From the NCBI GenBank assembly GCA_016207415.1, contig JACQPT010000176.1, positions 1-32,911 on the forward strand: 32,911 bases of DNA, given 5' to 3'. The DNA is from Ignavibacteriales bacterium. GTDB lineage: Bacteria; Bacteroidota; Ignavibacteria; UBA10030. Position numbers and translations under genes: made by a program. Below are positions 22,426-30,696 of this stretch, piece after piece (position 1 is the stretch's first letter; each line of letters opens with the position of its first letter). A model generated the notes under the pieces. It was given only the letters and a program-made list of their open reading frames with translations. It made no database searches and was not told where the DNA came from.

Positions 22426-23565
22426 ATGAATTTCTCATTTAACGAAACGCAGTTGATGATTAAAGAAATGGCGCGGAAGTTTGCCGAAGAAGAACTCGCG
22501 CCGAGTGCCTCTGAGCGGGACGAGAAAGAAGAATTTCCCCACGAGGCCGTGAAGAAGATGGGTGAACTGGGGTTGATGGGGATGATGGTTGCGGAAAAAT
22601 GGGGCGGGGCTGGCCTCGACACCATCAGCTATGTACTTGCGATGGAGGAGGTTTCCAAGGTTGATGCCTCTGTGGGTGTGATCATGTCGGTGAACAATTC
22701 ACTCGTGTGCTGGGGGATCGAGAAATTCGGCTCGGACGACCAAAAACAAAGATATTTGCCCGACCTGGCAGCCGGAAGGAAACTCGGAGCGTTTGCACTC
22801 TCTGAGCCCGAGGCCGGGAGCGATGCCACAAATCAGCGTACCACAGCGACGAGGAACGGCGACTCCTACGTGTTGAACGGCACCAAGAACTTTACTACGA
22901 ACGGATCGAATGCAGATGTTGTCCTCGTCATGGCCTCAACAGATCGGTCGAAGGGAGCCAAGGGTGTCAGCACCTTCATCGTGGAAAAATCGTTTCCGGG
23001 GTTCTCGGTTGCGAAGAAAGAGCAAAAACTCGGCATTCGTAGTTCGGATACAGTTTCCCTGGCTTTTCAGGATTGTCGTGTTCCCGCCGCGAACCGGATG
23101 GGGGATGAAGGATTCGGGATGAAGTTCGCGCTTTCCACGCTGGATGGCGGCAGGATCGGCATCGCTGCGCAGGCTCTCGGTATCGCCCAGGCGGCGCTGG
23201 AGGCTTCTGTCAAGTTCAGCAAAGAGCGGAAGGCCTTCGACCACACGATTTCGGATTTTCAGGCAATACAGTTCAAACTTGCGGACATGGCGACGAATAT
23301 CGAAGCCGCCAGGCTCCTTACGCTGCAGGCCGCGGAACTCAAAGACCGCGGAGAAAAATTCGGACACGTATCAGCGATGGCAAAACTCTTTGCATCGAAA
23401 GTTGCTGTTCAATCCGCGCTGGAAGCGATTCAAATTCACGGCGGTTATGGCTATATCCGTGAATATAAGGTTGAACGATTTTTGCGCGATGCGAAGATAA
23501 CAGAAATCTATGAGGGAACTTCAGAGATACAGCATATCGTCATCGCTCGGAATCTCCTTCAGTAA
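22426..23565 (+). CDS. Acyl-CoA dehydrogenase (short-chain type)
   Basis: 379 residues with the full ACAD layout: N-terminal helical domain, mid beta domain with FALSEPEAGSDA (FAD contact), then C-terminal helices with RKAFDHTISDFQAIQFKLADMA and IQIHGGYGYIREYKVER. The catalytic base is Glu363 in EIYEGTSEIQ, the position used by short-chain and butyryl-CoA dehydrogenases. It oxidises acyl-CoA to trans-2-enoyl-CoA with FAD, passing electrons to ETF; no etfAB is in the window. It is last gene of the short-chain acyl-CoA set and is followed by an intrinsic terminator. No Shine-Dalgarno is obvious. Confidence 0.96.
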   Translation: MNFSFNETQLMIKEMARKFAEEELAPSASERDEKEEFPHEAVKKMGELGLMGMMVAEKWGGAGLDTISYVLAMEEVSKVDASVGVIMSVNNSLVCWGIEKFGSDDQKQRYLPDLAAGRKLGAFALSEPEAGSDATNQRTTATRNGDSYVLNGTKNFTTNGSNADVVLVMASTDRSKGAKGVSTFIVEKSFPGFSVAKKEQKLGIRSSDTVSLAFQDCRVPAANRMGDEGFGMKFALSTLDGGRIGIAAQALGIAQAALEASVKFSKERKAFDHTISDFQAIQFKLADMATNIEAARLLTLQAAELKDRGEKFGHVSAMAKLFASKVAVQSALEAIQIHGGYGYIREYKVERFLRDAKITEIYEGTSEIQHIVIARNLLQ

Positions 23566-23587
23566 ACAAATCAAGACATTCCCAAAA

Positions 23588-23615
23588 GAAGGCGATCGTA
23601 AGGTCGCTTTTTTTT
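23588..23615 (+). terminator. Intrinsic terminator after the acyl-CoA dehydrogenase gene
   Basis: Stem GCGATC (23592-23597) / GGTCGC (23602-23607), loop GTAA, extended by A-T pairs, then eight T's (23608-23615). Confidence 0.85.
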
Positions 23616-23669
23616 GTTTCGTGTCGCAGGCCTTTCACTGATTTTCCCGCCCTTCATCACAAGCCTTCC

Positions 23670-23698
23670 TTGTTTTTCGACTGAAGTTTTGCTAAAAT
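23670..23698 (+). promoter_or_regulatory. Promoter for the beta-propeller gene (nearly leaderless)
   Basis: TTGTTT (23670-23675), 17-base spacer, TAAAAT (23693-23698). The ATG lies 8 bases beyond the -10, predicting a leaderless or almost leaderless mRNA. Confidence 0.5.
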
Positions 23699-23706
23699 GC
23701 CATCCC

Positions 23707-24750
23707 ATGAAGGAGAAATCTCACCTCTTACTTGCCATCTTTGTTTTGACGCAAGCTTCAACCGGCCTTGAGCTCAAAAAGCGGATTCGGGGAGACATCG
23801 CTCCGAAGTCCATTGTTCATTCGGGCAACGGCCTTTTCTTTGCACAAAACATGATGTATCGCCATACGATAACAGTGTACAACCGGGATTTTGACCTCGT
23901 GGCTACTATTTCGGATAAAATTCAAGGGAACCTCCTTAGCCAGGCCGCGCATGAGACCGAATATCGCGGGGCTCCCGTTGAGGCCACGTTTTCACACGAC
24001 GGCAAATACGCATGGGTTACCAATTATCTGATGACAGGCCCCGGCTTTGACAATCCAGGAAACGATTCGTGTTATGGCTCGGGAAATTTCGACATTAGTT
24101 ATGTGTATCGCATCAATACGGAAACAATGATGGTCGATCGAGCAATCGCCGTCGGCTCTGTGCCAAAATATATTGCCGCATCGCCCGACAATAAGTGGCT
24201 CGTAGTCAGCAACTGGTGTAGCGGAGACGTAAGCGTAGTAGACACGGATCGCGGAGAACAAGTGAAAAGAATCCGTGTTGGCAGGTATCCGCGAGGTATC
24301 GTCGTGGACTCCTCCTCGACAACAGCATACGTGGCTGTTATGGGGTCGTACGATATCGCGGTTATTGACCTTAGAAGTTTTTCGGTTTCCTGGGTGAAAG
24401 GCGTGGGGAGGTCCCCCAGGCATGTGGCCCTGGACCCCGCCGGCCGCTATCTGTACGCGTCATTGAACGCTGAAAACAGGATTGCCAAAATCGATATTTT
24501 GGACCGGCGTGTCGTTCAAAAAGTACAATCGGGGGATACGCCGCGGAGCATCGTTCTTTCCGACGACGGCCAGTTTTTGTATGTCGTGAATTATGAGTCG
24601 AATACGCTCAGCAAGGTCGACTGCAGCACGATGGCCGTCGTAGAGACCGTCAAGACGGATCATCACCCAATCGGCATTACCTATGACGGCCAATCGCGGC
24701 AGGTGTGGGTTTCATGCTACTCAGGAACAATTCTCGTCTATCAAGACTGA
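23707..24750 (+). CDS. YVTN-type beta-propeller repeat protein, exported
   Basis: 347 residues. Start at 23707 gives a signal peptide (MKEKSHLLLAIFVLTQAS); the longer in-frame extension runs back over the promoter and is discarded. The body is a series of about 40-residue blades with the YVTN pattern, e.g. KYIAASPDNKWLVVSNWCSGDVSVVD, GIVVDSSSTTAYVAVMGSYDIAVID, HVALDPAGRYLYASLNAENRIAKID and SIVLSDDGQFLYVVNYESNTLSKVD, consistent with a seven-bladed propeller. Such periplasmic or surface proteins bind ligands or partners; no enzymatic residues can be named. The promoter just upstream makes it a new transcription unit, possibly including lemA and the TPM gene downstream. Confidence 0.88.
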   Translation: MKEKSHLLLAIFVLTQASTGLELKKRIRGDIAPKSIVHSGNGLFFAQNMMYRHTITVYNRDFDLVATISDKIQGNLLSQAAHETEYRGAPVEATFSHDGKYAWVTNYLMTGPGFDNPGNDSCYGSGNFDISYVYRINTETMMVDRAIAVGSVPKYIAASPDNKWLVVSNWCSGDVSVVDTDRGEQVKRIRVGRYPRGIVVDSSSTTAYVAVMGSYDIAVIDLRSFSVSWVKGVGRSPRHVALDPAGRYLYASLNAENRIAKIDILDRRVVQKVQSGDTPRSIVLSDDGQFLYVVNYESNTLSKVDCSTMAVVETVKTDHHPIGITYDGQSRQVWVSCYSGTILVYQD

Positions 24751-24771
24751 CTCGCACAGAGGAGAGGCTTC

Positions 24772-25365
24772 ATGAAGAAATCGACAATCGTTCTGGGGAT
24801 CCTTGGGTTGGTGATTCTTTTTGCCGCGTCATGGGGGATATCGACGTACAACGGTCTCGTCAATGCGGATGAAGCTGTGCGATCGGCCTGGAGTCAGGTG
24901 GAAAACCAGTATCAGCGGCGCTATGATTTGATTCCCAATCTTGTGGAGACAGTGAAGGGATTTGCAAAACAGGAGCGACAGGTTCTGGAAAATGTCACAG
25001 CGGCGAGGGCAAGTGTTGGGCAACTGAAGGTAACCCCAGAAGTCCTGCGCGATCCCGATGCTTTTGCACGCTTCCAACAGGCTCAGGACGGACTCAGTTC
25101 GGCTCTCTCACGCCTCTTAGTGGTAGCGGAAAATTATCCGATCCTCAAGTCAAATGAAAATTTCCTGACTTTGCAGTCGCAGCTGGAGGGAACGGAAAAC
25201 CGCATTTCTGTGGAGAGGCGAAGATTCAACGAAACAGTGCAAGACTACAACGTCAGGATTCGTCGATTTCCAGGCTCCGTTGTTGCCGGTTTTAGCGGCT
25301 TCACCGAGGCACAATATTTCAAATCCGCAGCCGAGGCGGAAAAAGCTCCTGAGGTGAGATTCTGA
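24772..25365 (+). CDS. lemA: LemA-family membrane protein
   Basis: 197 residues: one N-terminal transmembrane helix (about 5-24) followed by the LemA four-helix domain with the diagnostic motif QYQRRYDLIPNLVETVKGFAKQE. The later LKSNENFLTLQSQLEGTENRISVERRRFNETVQDYN and the SGFTEAQYFK tail are also typical. It has GGAGAGG before the ATG, and its stop overlaps the TPM gene start (TGATG). The lemA-TPM pairing is widespread and probably marks a membrane-protein maintenance role, but the biochemical function is unknown. Confidence 0.95.
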   Translation: MKKSTIVLGILGLVILFAASWGISTYNGLVNADEAVRSAWSQVENQYQRRYDLIPNLVETVKGFAKQERQVLENVTAARASVGQLKVTPEVLRDPDAFARFQQAQDGLSSALSRLLVVAENYPILKSNENFLTLQSQLEGTENRISVERRRFNETVQDYNVRIRRFPGSVVAGFSGFTEAQYFKSAAEAEKAPEVRF

Positions 25366-26102
25366 TGATGCGGCGATTGGTACTCCCTCTTGCAGTACTT
25401 GGTTGTCAAGCAATTGCTCAGCCGACAATTCCAAAGTTAGAACAACGCGTGAGCGATCTTACGAACACCTTGAGCTATGTGGAGTGGAACTCATTAGAAC
25501 AAATGTTGAAAACGTTCGAGGATACGACATCTACACAAATCGTTGTCTTGATGGTGAACTCTTTAGAAGGAGGCTCCATCGAAGATTTCGCTGTTGAAGT
25601 CTTTGAGGAAAACAAAATCGGCCAGAAAGGAAAGGATAACGGGGCGCTTCTGGTCGTCGCAAAAGATGACCGTGTTGTGAGAATCGAGGTGGGATACGGC
25701 CTCGAAGGCTCCCTGACAGATGCCCTCTGCGATCAAATCATCGACCGGGAGATCACACCGCGATTCCGTGAGGGCAATTTTTACGGCGGCCTGCTTTCAG
25801 CAGTCAACTCCATGATCGCCGCTACCGCTGGAGAGTACACCGTCGATGCCCGCGGCCGGCAGGCGCCACTGATCGCCGTCGCACTGCTCTTCATTTTTGG
25901 CATATTCTTCTTTTTCATCCTCCTGCCGTTCGTCATTTCGCGGCGGAAATATATTATAAGTCGGAGCGGATGGACATACAATCCGGGCTGGGGATACAGG
26001 TCGGGCGGTTGGGGAGAAGGTTCTGGCGGGTCTTCAGGGGGAAGCAGTTGGAGTGGAGGTGGAGGGCTGTCGGGTGGTGGAGGCGCGACGGGACGATGGT
26101 GA
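25365..26102 (+). CDS. TPM-domain membrane protein with glycine-rich tail (YgcG-like)
   Basis: 245 residues: signal peptide (about 1-18), periplasmic TPM domain (about 25-160; TQIVVLMVNSLEGGSIEDFA, GQKGKDNGALLVVAKDDRVVRIEVGYGLEG, LCDQIIDREITPRFREGNF), and a transmembrane helix (about 168-190). A C-terminal tail extremely rich in Gly, Ser and Trp ends in a GGGLSGGGGATGRW-type sequence. This is the layout of the YgcG/Psb32 group. Translation is coupled with lemA. Function is unknown; a phosphatase activity has been proposed for TPM (plant TLP18.3), and roles in membrane protein repair are suspected. A second, soluble TPM protein is encoded at 27951. Confidence 0.93.
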   Translation: MMRRLVLPLAVLGCQAIAQPTIPKLEQRVSDLTNTLSYVEWNSLEQMLKTFEDTTSTQIVVLMVNSLEGGSIEDFAVEVFEENKIGQKGKDNGALLVVAKDDRVVRIEVGYGLEGSLTDALCDQIIDREITPRFREGNFYGGLLSAVNSMIAATAGEYTVDARGRQAPLIAVALLFIFGIFFFFILLPFVISRRKYIISRSGWTYNPGWGYRSGGWGEGSGGSSGGSSWSGGGGLSGGGGATGRW

Positions 26103-26113
26103 GTTCATGTTGA

Positions 26114-26151
26114 ATCGAATGATGAATATCCAACGCCGAATATTGAATAAC
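26114..26151 (+). repeat. Short intergenic repeat-like stretch of GAATATC/CCAA words
   Basis: In the 95-base gap before the DAHP synthase gene the sequence is built from near-repeated words (AATGATGAATATCCAA, CGAATATTGAATAACGAA). It is AT-rich relative to its surroundings and shows no promoter or terminator structure. Confidence 0.35.
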
Positions 26152-26197
26152 GAAGTGAGAGAGGGCTCTTGAAAATTGCGAAAACACAGGGATTGAT

Positions 26198-27247
26198 ATG
26201 TTGATCTTGATGAAACAAGAGGCCTCCAAGGCCGATGTCGAGAAGGTCAAGGAAAAAGTAAAATCGCTCGGGTTTTCAGCGCACGAAATCCCCGGTGCAC
26301 AGAGAGTTGCCATAGGCATAACCGGCAACAAAGGACGCATTGACCCCGACCTGTTCTTGAGCCTGCCTGGCGTTCACGATGCCGTTCCCGTATCGAAGGC
26401 GTACAAACTTGTGAGTCGGGAAGTGAAGGCTGAGGACACCGTCATACGCGTGAAGGACGATGACATCGGCGGACGGGCGCTGACCATCATTGCTGGACCA
26501 TGTTCGGTTGAAAGCCGAAATCAGATTCTGGAGGTGGCTGAGATGCTCCGGGAAGTCGGCGTGAGGTTCTTGCGGGGTGGCGCATTCAAGCCGAGGACGT
26601 CTCCATACTCCTTCCAGGGGTTGAAGCTTGAAGGGCTGGAATATCTTCGGGAGGCGGCGGACAAGACTGGAATGCATATCGTTACGGAAGTCAAAGACAC
26701 GGAGACTCTTCAGCAGGTTGCTGAGTATTCTGACATACTTCAGGTTGGCGCCCGGAACATGTACAATTTCTCGCTGCTTGAGCGCGTGGGAGAAGCCCGT
26801 CGGCCTGTGCTTCTCAAAAGGTCGTTTTCTGCAACTGTGGAAGAGTTACTGATGGCCGCCGAGTACATTGCTTCAAAAGGAAACTACCACATTATGCTCT
26901 GCGAGCGGGGGATTCGCACCTTTGAGACTTCCACAAGAAACACGCTTGACTTGAACGCAGTGCCCGTTTTGAAAAAGCTCTCACATTTGCCGGTGATCGT
27001 GGATCCAAGTCATGGAACAGGAGCATGGGATTTGGTCATTCCCATGGCACAGGCTGCCATCGTTGCAGGTGCAGACGGCCTCATCATCGAGGTGCACCCC
27101 AACCCGGATCTGGCCCTGTCGGATGGGTTTCAATCACTGCGGCCTGACAAGTTCAGACTCCTGATAGATCGCCTGAAAACTCTGGGCTCGTTTATGGGGA
27201 GAACAGTCCCCTCGGGTGTTGCTACGCCGATAAGTACTGAGAATTAA
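26198..27247 (+). CDS. aroF: 3-deoxy-7-phosphoheptulonate (DAHP) synthase, type I-beta
   Basis: 349 residues. Condenses phosphoenolpyruvate and erythrose-4-phosphate, the first step of the shikimate pathway. An N-terminal ferredoxin-like domain (about 1-70; [24 protein letters not shown]) is the regulatory module seen in Thermotoga maritima, where it mediates tyrosine inhibition. The barrel has [51 protein letters not shown] and IVDPSHGTG, with the usual metal-binding Cys and His. It carries no fused chorismate mutase. It ends 3 bases before a response-regulator gene that has no evident link to aromatic synthesis. Confidence 0.95.
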   Translation: MLILMKQEASKADVEKVKEKVKSLGFSAHEIPGAQRVAIGITGNKGRIDPDLFLSLPGVHDAVPVSKAYKLVSREVKAEDTVIRVKDDDIGGRALTIIAGPCSVESRNQILEVAEMLREVGVRFLRGGAFKPRTSPYSFQGLKLEGLEYLREAADKTGMHIVTEVKDTETLQQVAEYSDILQVGARNMYNFSLLERVGEARRPVLLKRSFSATVEELLMAAEYIASKGNYHIMLCERGIRTFETSTRNTLDLNAVPVLKKLSHLPVIVDPSHGTGAWDLVIPMAQAAIVAGADGLIIEVHPNPDLALSDGFQSLRPDKFRLLIDRLKTLGSFMGRTVPSGVATPISTEN

Positions 27248-27250
27248 GGT

Positions 27251-27934
27251 ATGGAAGCGGTCGATACGAAACGAATCAAGGTCCTGGTTGTCGATGACAG
27301 TCCTGACGCTGCGAAGCTCGTCGAAGGATACCTCAATCGAATTGAGGATGCGCAATTCCAGGTGATCGCAGCCTCGAGCGGCGAAGCAGCAATTCAGGAG
27401 GTCATGACGAATAAGAGCATTGATGTCATCGTGATGGATTATTTTCTCCCGGGCATGAACGGCCTGGAAGTGACGAAAAAACTCAAAGAACGGAAGATCG
27501 CAGTCCCCGTTGTCTTCCTGACAGTGCACAAGGACATGAGTCTTGCGGTTGAGGCGATGCGGATCGGCGTTCCGGATTATCTTATTAAAGACGATATCAC
27601 GAGTCCAGTCTTTCCCAAAGCCATCATGAGCGTAGTGGAAAAGAAGAAGCTCAGCCGTGAAATGACGGAGCTGGAAATCCGAAAACGTCGGCTGGAAGCC
27701 ATGCAGGAATTCGTCGTCGGCATCACGAAGGAAATCGCGGCACCCCTGGAAGCAATGAAAAAAGTGGTCAACAGCATGCTTGGAGGCGCGCCGCCCGAGA
27801 AAGCGGCAAAGTATCTTTCCCTCATCAAGGAAAATCTGGAGCGGTTGGACATCAAGATGGAGAAACTCAAAAACCTCAAGGAAGATAAAACTGTCCAGTA
27901 TATCAAGGACATCAAAATGATCGACTTGTCGTGA
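27251..27934 (+). CDS. Response regulator: receiver fused to a histidine-less DHp-like helical domain
   Basis: 227 residues. Receiver (about 9-130): acidic pair D15/D16, phospho-acceptor Asp63 (VMDYFLPGMNG), Thr91 and Lys113. A helical linker leads to a segment, MQEFVVGITKEIAAPLEAMKKVV (about 151-173), that reads like the first helix of a histidine-kinase DHp domain (usually SHE/AHE-[IL]-xxPL). Lys160 occupies the place of the phosphorylated histidine. A second helix (YLSLIKENLERLDIKMEKLKNL, about 189-210) matches DHp helix 2. No ATPase domain follows. It probably dimerises and signals by protein contact. It starts 3 bases after aroF. Partner and output are unknown. Confidence 0.85.
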   Translation: MEAVDTKRIKVLVVDDSPDAAKLVEGYLNRIEDAQFQVIAASSGEAAIQEVMTNKSIDVIVMDYFLPGMNGLEVTKKLKERKIAVPVVFLTVHKDMSLAVEAMRIGVPDYLIKDDITSPVFPKAIMSVVEKKKLSREMTELEIRKRRLEAMQEFVVGITKEIAAPLEAMKKVVNSMLGGAPPEKAAKYLSLIKENLERLDIKMEKLKNLKEDKTVQYIKDIKMIDLS

Positions 27935-27950
27935 GCAGGCGGAGGCTCCC

Positions 27951-28406
27951 GTGTCACTGCTATTGAAAAAACTGCTCTCGGATGACGACCTGGGGTCCAT
28001 CGCCGATGTCATTGCGGGTGTGGAACGAACGACATCAGGAGAAATCCGGGTGTCTGTACGCGAAAAGAAAACGCGAAAAGAGCATGACGCCACTGTTGAG
28101 GCTCTCGCCCGCTGGGAGTTTGAGCACCTCGGCATGTCGAATACCCGCGACCGCACCGGTGTGCTGTTGTTTTTTCTGCTGGAAACCCGACAGTTTTATA
28201 TTCTTGCGGATGAGGGGATCAACAGCAAGGTTCAGGACGGCACCTGGCAGCTCATCGCCGATATCATGTCGGACCATTTCTCGAAGCAGAATTTCCGTGA
28301 GGGAATTACGCAAGCCGTTCAGGCCATCGGGAAGGCACTGGCGGAGCATTTTCCGAAAAAACCGGACGACACGAACGAGCTCACCAATCAGGTACACGTG
28401 AGATAA
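27951..28406 (+). CDS. Soluble TPM-domain protein
   Basis: 151 residues from a GTG preceded by GGAGG. Sequence features of the TPM fold: SIADVIAGVERTTSGEIRVSVREK at the start, NTRDRTGVLLFFLLETRQFYILADEGINSKV in the middle, and SKQNFREGITQAVQAIGKALAEHFP near the end. No signal peptide or membrane helix, so it is probably cytoplasmic. In many Bacteroidetes-like genomes a lemA-TPM-TPM trio is contiguous; here the second TPM gene is separated from the first by aroF and a response regulator. Function unknown. Confidence 0.85.
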   Translation: MSLLLKKLLSDDDLGSIADVIAGVERTTSGEIRVSVREKKTRKEHDATVEALARWEFEHLGMSNTRDRTGVLLFFLLETRQFYILADEGINSKVQDGTWQLIADIMSDHFSKQNFREGITQAVQAIGKALAEHFPKKPDDTNELTNQVHVR

Positions 28407-28411
28407 GCCTC

Positions 28412-29272
28412 ATGAAGTTTACCGCAGCCCTGGCTCAGGTTGATTCCCGTGTCGGGGACGTGCCTTCGAACATCGACCACCACCTCGAATTTATCAACAA
28501 GGCTATTCGTCAAAAGGCTCGTCTTGTGATGTTTCCCGAGCTCAGTCTTACGGGTTACACGCTCCGTGACCTCGCATGGGAGATTGCCATCGATCCCCGG
28601 TCGGACAAACGACTGGAGCCTCTCAAGAAAAGGAGCAAATCGATTTCAATCCTGGTGGGGTTCGTTGAGAGCGGACCAAAACACGGCGTGTATAACAGCG
28701 CCATGTTCCTGGAAGACGGAGAGATCAAGCACATCCATCGCAAGGTCTATCCTCCAACCTACGGCATGTTCGAAGAGGGCAGGTACTTCAGCTCGGGTGA
28801 TCGTGTCCAGTCCTTCGACTCAAAACTTGGACGGTTCGGAATGTTGATCTGTGAGGACCTGTGGCATCTGTCGCTTCCGTACATCCTGGCAGTTGAAGGC
28901 GCTGAAGTGGTGTTCAGTCTGACGGCGAGTCCCACCCGTGTGGGCGGCGACAGCGCGAAACTTGAAACTGCCGAAATCAACCATGAGCACCACAGGTCGT
29001 ACGCGAGATTGCTGAACCTCTACCTGCTCTTTTGCAATCGCGTGGGGTTTGAGGACGGCGTGAATTTCTGGGGAGGCTCGTCGATCACGTCGCCGTCGGG
29101 AGATCATGTTGCTCGCGGGAAACTGTTTGCGGAAGACCTGGTTCTCGGAGAGGTCGATTCGCGGGAAATTCAGCGCGCAAGGCGTTTCTCGAGACACTTT
29201 CTCGACGAGCGACCCGAATTGTTATTCAGGTCGCTCCAAAGGTTGCTGGACTCGAGCACCCGGAAGAAATAA
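28412..29272 (+). CDS. Nitrilase-superfamily carbon-nitrogen hydrolase (amidohydrolase)
   Basis: 286 residues with the nitrilase Glu-Lys-Cys triad: Glu43 (FPELSLTGY), Lys111 (HRKVYPPTYGMFEE) and Cys147 (LICEDLWH). The sequence style, TGYTLRDL and the PPTYGMFEEGRYFSSG loop, is like the glutamine-amidase domain of NAD synthetase, but no synthetase domain follows, so it is a stand-alone amidohydrolase. Substrate unknown. It starts 5 bases after the TPM stop, suggesting the same transcript. It ends before the dehydrogenase promoter; no terminator is evident. Confidence 0.9.
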   Translation: MKFTAALAQVDSRVGDVPSNIDHHLEFINKAIRQKARLVMFPELSLTGYTLRDLAWEIAIDPRSDKRLEPLKKRSKSISILVGFVESGPKHGVYNSAMFLEDGEIKHIHRKVYPPTYGMFEEGRYFSSGDRVQSFDSKLGRFGMLICEDLWHLSLPYILAVEGAEVVFSLTASPTRVGGDSAKLETAEINHEHHRSYARLLNLYLLFCNRVGFEDGVNFWGGSSITSPSGDHVARGKLFAEDLVLGEVDSREIQRARRFSRHFLDERPELLFRSLQRLLDSSTRKK

Positions 29273-29288
29273 CCCTCGCAGCTTTTCA

Positions 29289-29317
29289 TTGAATATCCCT
29301 CCTTTTTTTTGTAAATT
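29289..29317 (+). promoter_or_regulatory. Promoter for the glutamate dehydrogenase gene
   Basis: TTGAAT (29289-29294), 17-base spacer, TAAATT (29312-29317). It gives a leader of about 70 nt, mostly A/C-rich, before the ATG at 29395; no strong Shine-Dalgarno is seen. Confidence 0.6.
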
Positions 29318-29394
29318 GCTCTTCAATCGATAGCTCACACAAACCGACTCCCTGCGCGTCCACTTCTTTCAGAAAAAAACAATCACGAGCGTTC

Positions 29395-30687
29395 ATGGAT
29401 ATCTTACAGCCCGCAGTGTACAAAGAACCCGCTCCCATCCTTGACAAAGAGAATCCTTTCGAGTCGATGATGCATCGCTTCGATGTGGCTGCGCACCTCC
29501 TCAACCTCGAGCCGGGCGTTTACGAATACCTTAAGACTCCCGTCAAGCAGATCATCATTTCCATCCCTATTGCCATGGACAACGGGGAAATCAAGGTTTT
29601 TGAAGGCTACCGGGTCATCCACAATGATATCCTTGGACCTTCCAAAGGAGGGATTCGGTATGCCCCGGATGTTTCATTGGACGAGATGAAGGCTCTCGCC
29701 GCCTGGATGACGTGGAAATGTGCAATTATGAATATCCCCTTCGGCGGAGCCAAGGGGGGCGTTCGATGTGACCCCGGCAAGCTGGCACCGCTCGTCATCG
29801 AAAAAATTACGAGACGTTATACGGCAAACTTGCTCGATATTTTCGGCCCTGACCGGGACGTGCCGGCTCCAGACATGAACACGAATGAACAAGTGATGGC
29901 CTGGATCATGGATACATATAGCATGCACCTTCGGCGCACGGAGACGGCTGTTGTCACGGGAAAGCCGCAGATCCTCGGCGGTTCGCTTGGACGCCGGGAG
30001 GCCACGGGACGAGGATGCATGATCGTTACGTTGACCGCCATGGAAAAGCTCGGCCTGAAACCAAAGGACACCACTATTGTTGTGCAGGGTTTTGGCAATG
30101 TCGGATCGACGACTGCCCAGTTGCTGGCGGAAAAGGGGTGCAAAATTATCGGCATCGGCGACGTCAGCGCGGCGTATTATAACAAGAAGGGGATCGACCT
30201 GGCGAATGCCTCGGAATGGGTGAAAAGCAGCCGCACGCTTGCGGGATTTCAAGGCGCCGAGCGAATCTCGCAGGAAGAGCTCCTCGAGCTGGAATGCGAT
30301 GTGCTGGTTCCCGCGGCAAAGGAAGACCAAATTACGCATCGCAACGCCGCAAAGATCAAGGCAAAGATCATTTGCGAAGGAGCAAACGGCCCCACCACCG
30401 CAAAAGCGGACCCGATTCTTCAGGAAAAAGGCATTCTCGTCATCCCCGATATTTTGGCGAATGCCGGCGGAGTCACTGTCTCGTACTTTGAGTGGGTGCA
30501 GGATCGTGTGGGATATTTCTGGTCGCTGGATCGCGTGAACAGCAGGCTGGAGAGAATGATGTCAGAAGCGTTCATTTCTGTGTACGAGTCGGCGGAACGC
30601 TACAAAGTTTCGTTGCGCATCGGCGCTTATATTCTTGCGATCGACAAAGTCGCACGAACGCTGAAACTTCGCGGAATCTACGGCTAA
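29395..30687 (+). CDS. Glu/Leu/Phe/Val-family dehydrogenase, probably glutamate dehydrogenase
   Basis: 430 residues, typical of hexameric NAD(P) glutamate dehydrogenases. The substrate-side block GPSKGGIRYAPDVSLDEMKALAAWMTWK carries substrate-contact lysines at 84 and 108, and PFGGAKGGV carries the catalytic Lys120. APDMNTNEQVMAWIMDTYS and the nucleotide-binding GFGNVGSTTAQ also fit. An aspartate at the end of the second Rossmann strand (IGIGDVS) suggests NAD preference (inference). It links 2-oxoglutarate and ammonia with glutamate. It has its own promoter and is probably monocistronic or leads into the 30697 gene 9 bases downstream. Confidence 0.94.
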   Translation: MDILQPAVYKEPAPILDKENPFESMMHRFDVAAHLLNLEPGVYEYLKTPVKQIIISIPIAMDNGEIKVFEGYRVIHNDILGPSKGGIRYAPDVSLDEMKALAAWMTWKCAIMNIPFGGAKGGVRCDPGKLAPLVIEKITRRYTANLLDIFGPDRDVPAPDMNTNEQVMAWIMDTYSMHLRRTETAVVTGKPQILGGSLGRREATGRGCMIVTLTAMEKLGLKPKDTTIVVQGFGNVGSTTAQLLAEKGCKIIGIGDVSAAYYNKKGIDLANASEWVKSSRTLAGFQGAERISQEELLELECDVLVPAAKEDQITHRNAAKIKAKIICEGANGPTTAKADPILQEKGILVIPDILANAGGVTVSYFEWVQDRVGYFWSLDRVNSRLERMMSEAFISVYESAERYKVSLRIGAYILAIDKVARTLKLRGIYG

Positions 30688-30696
30688 CTTCTCTTC

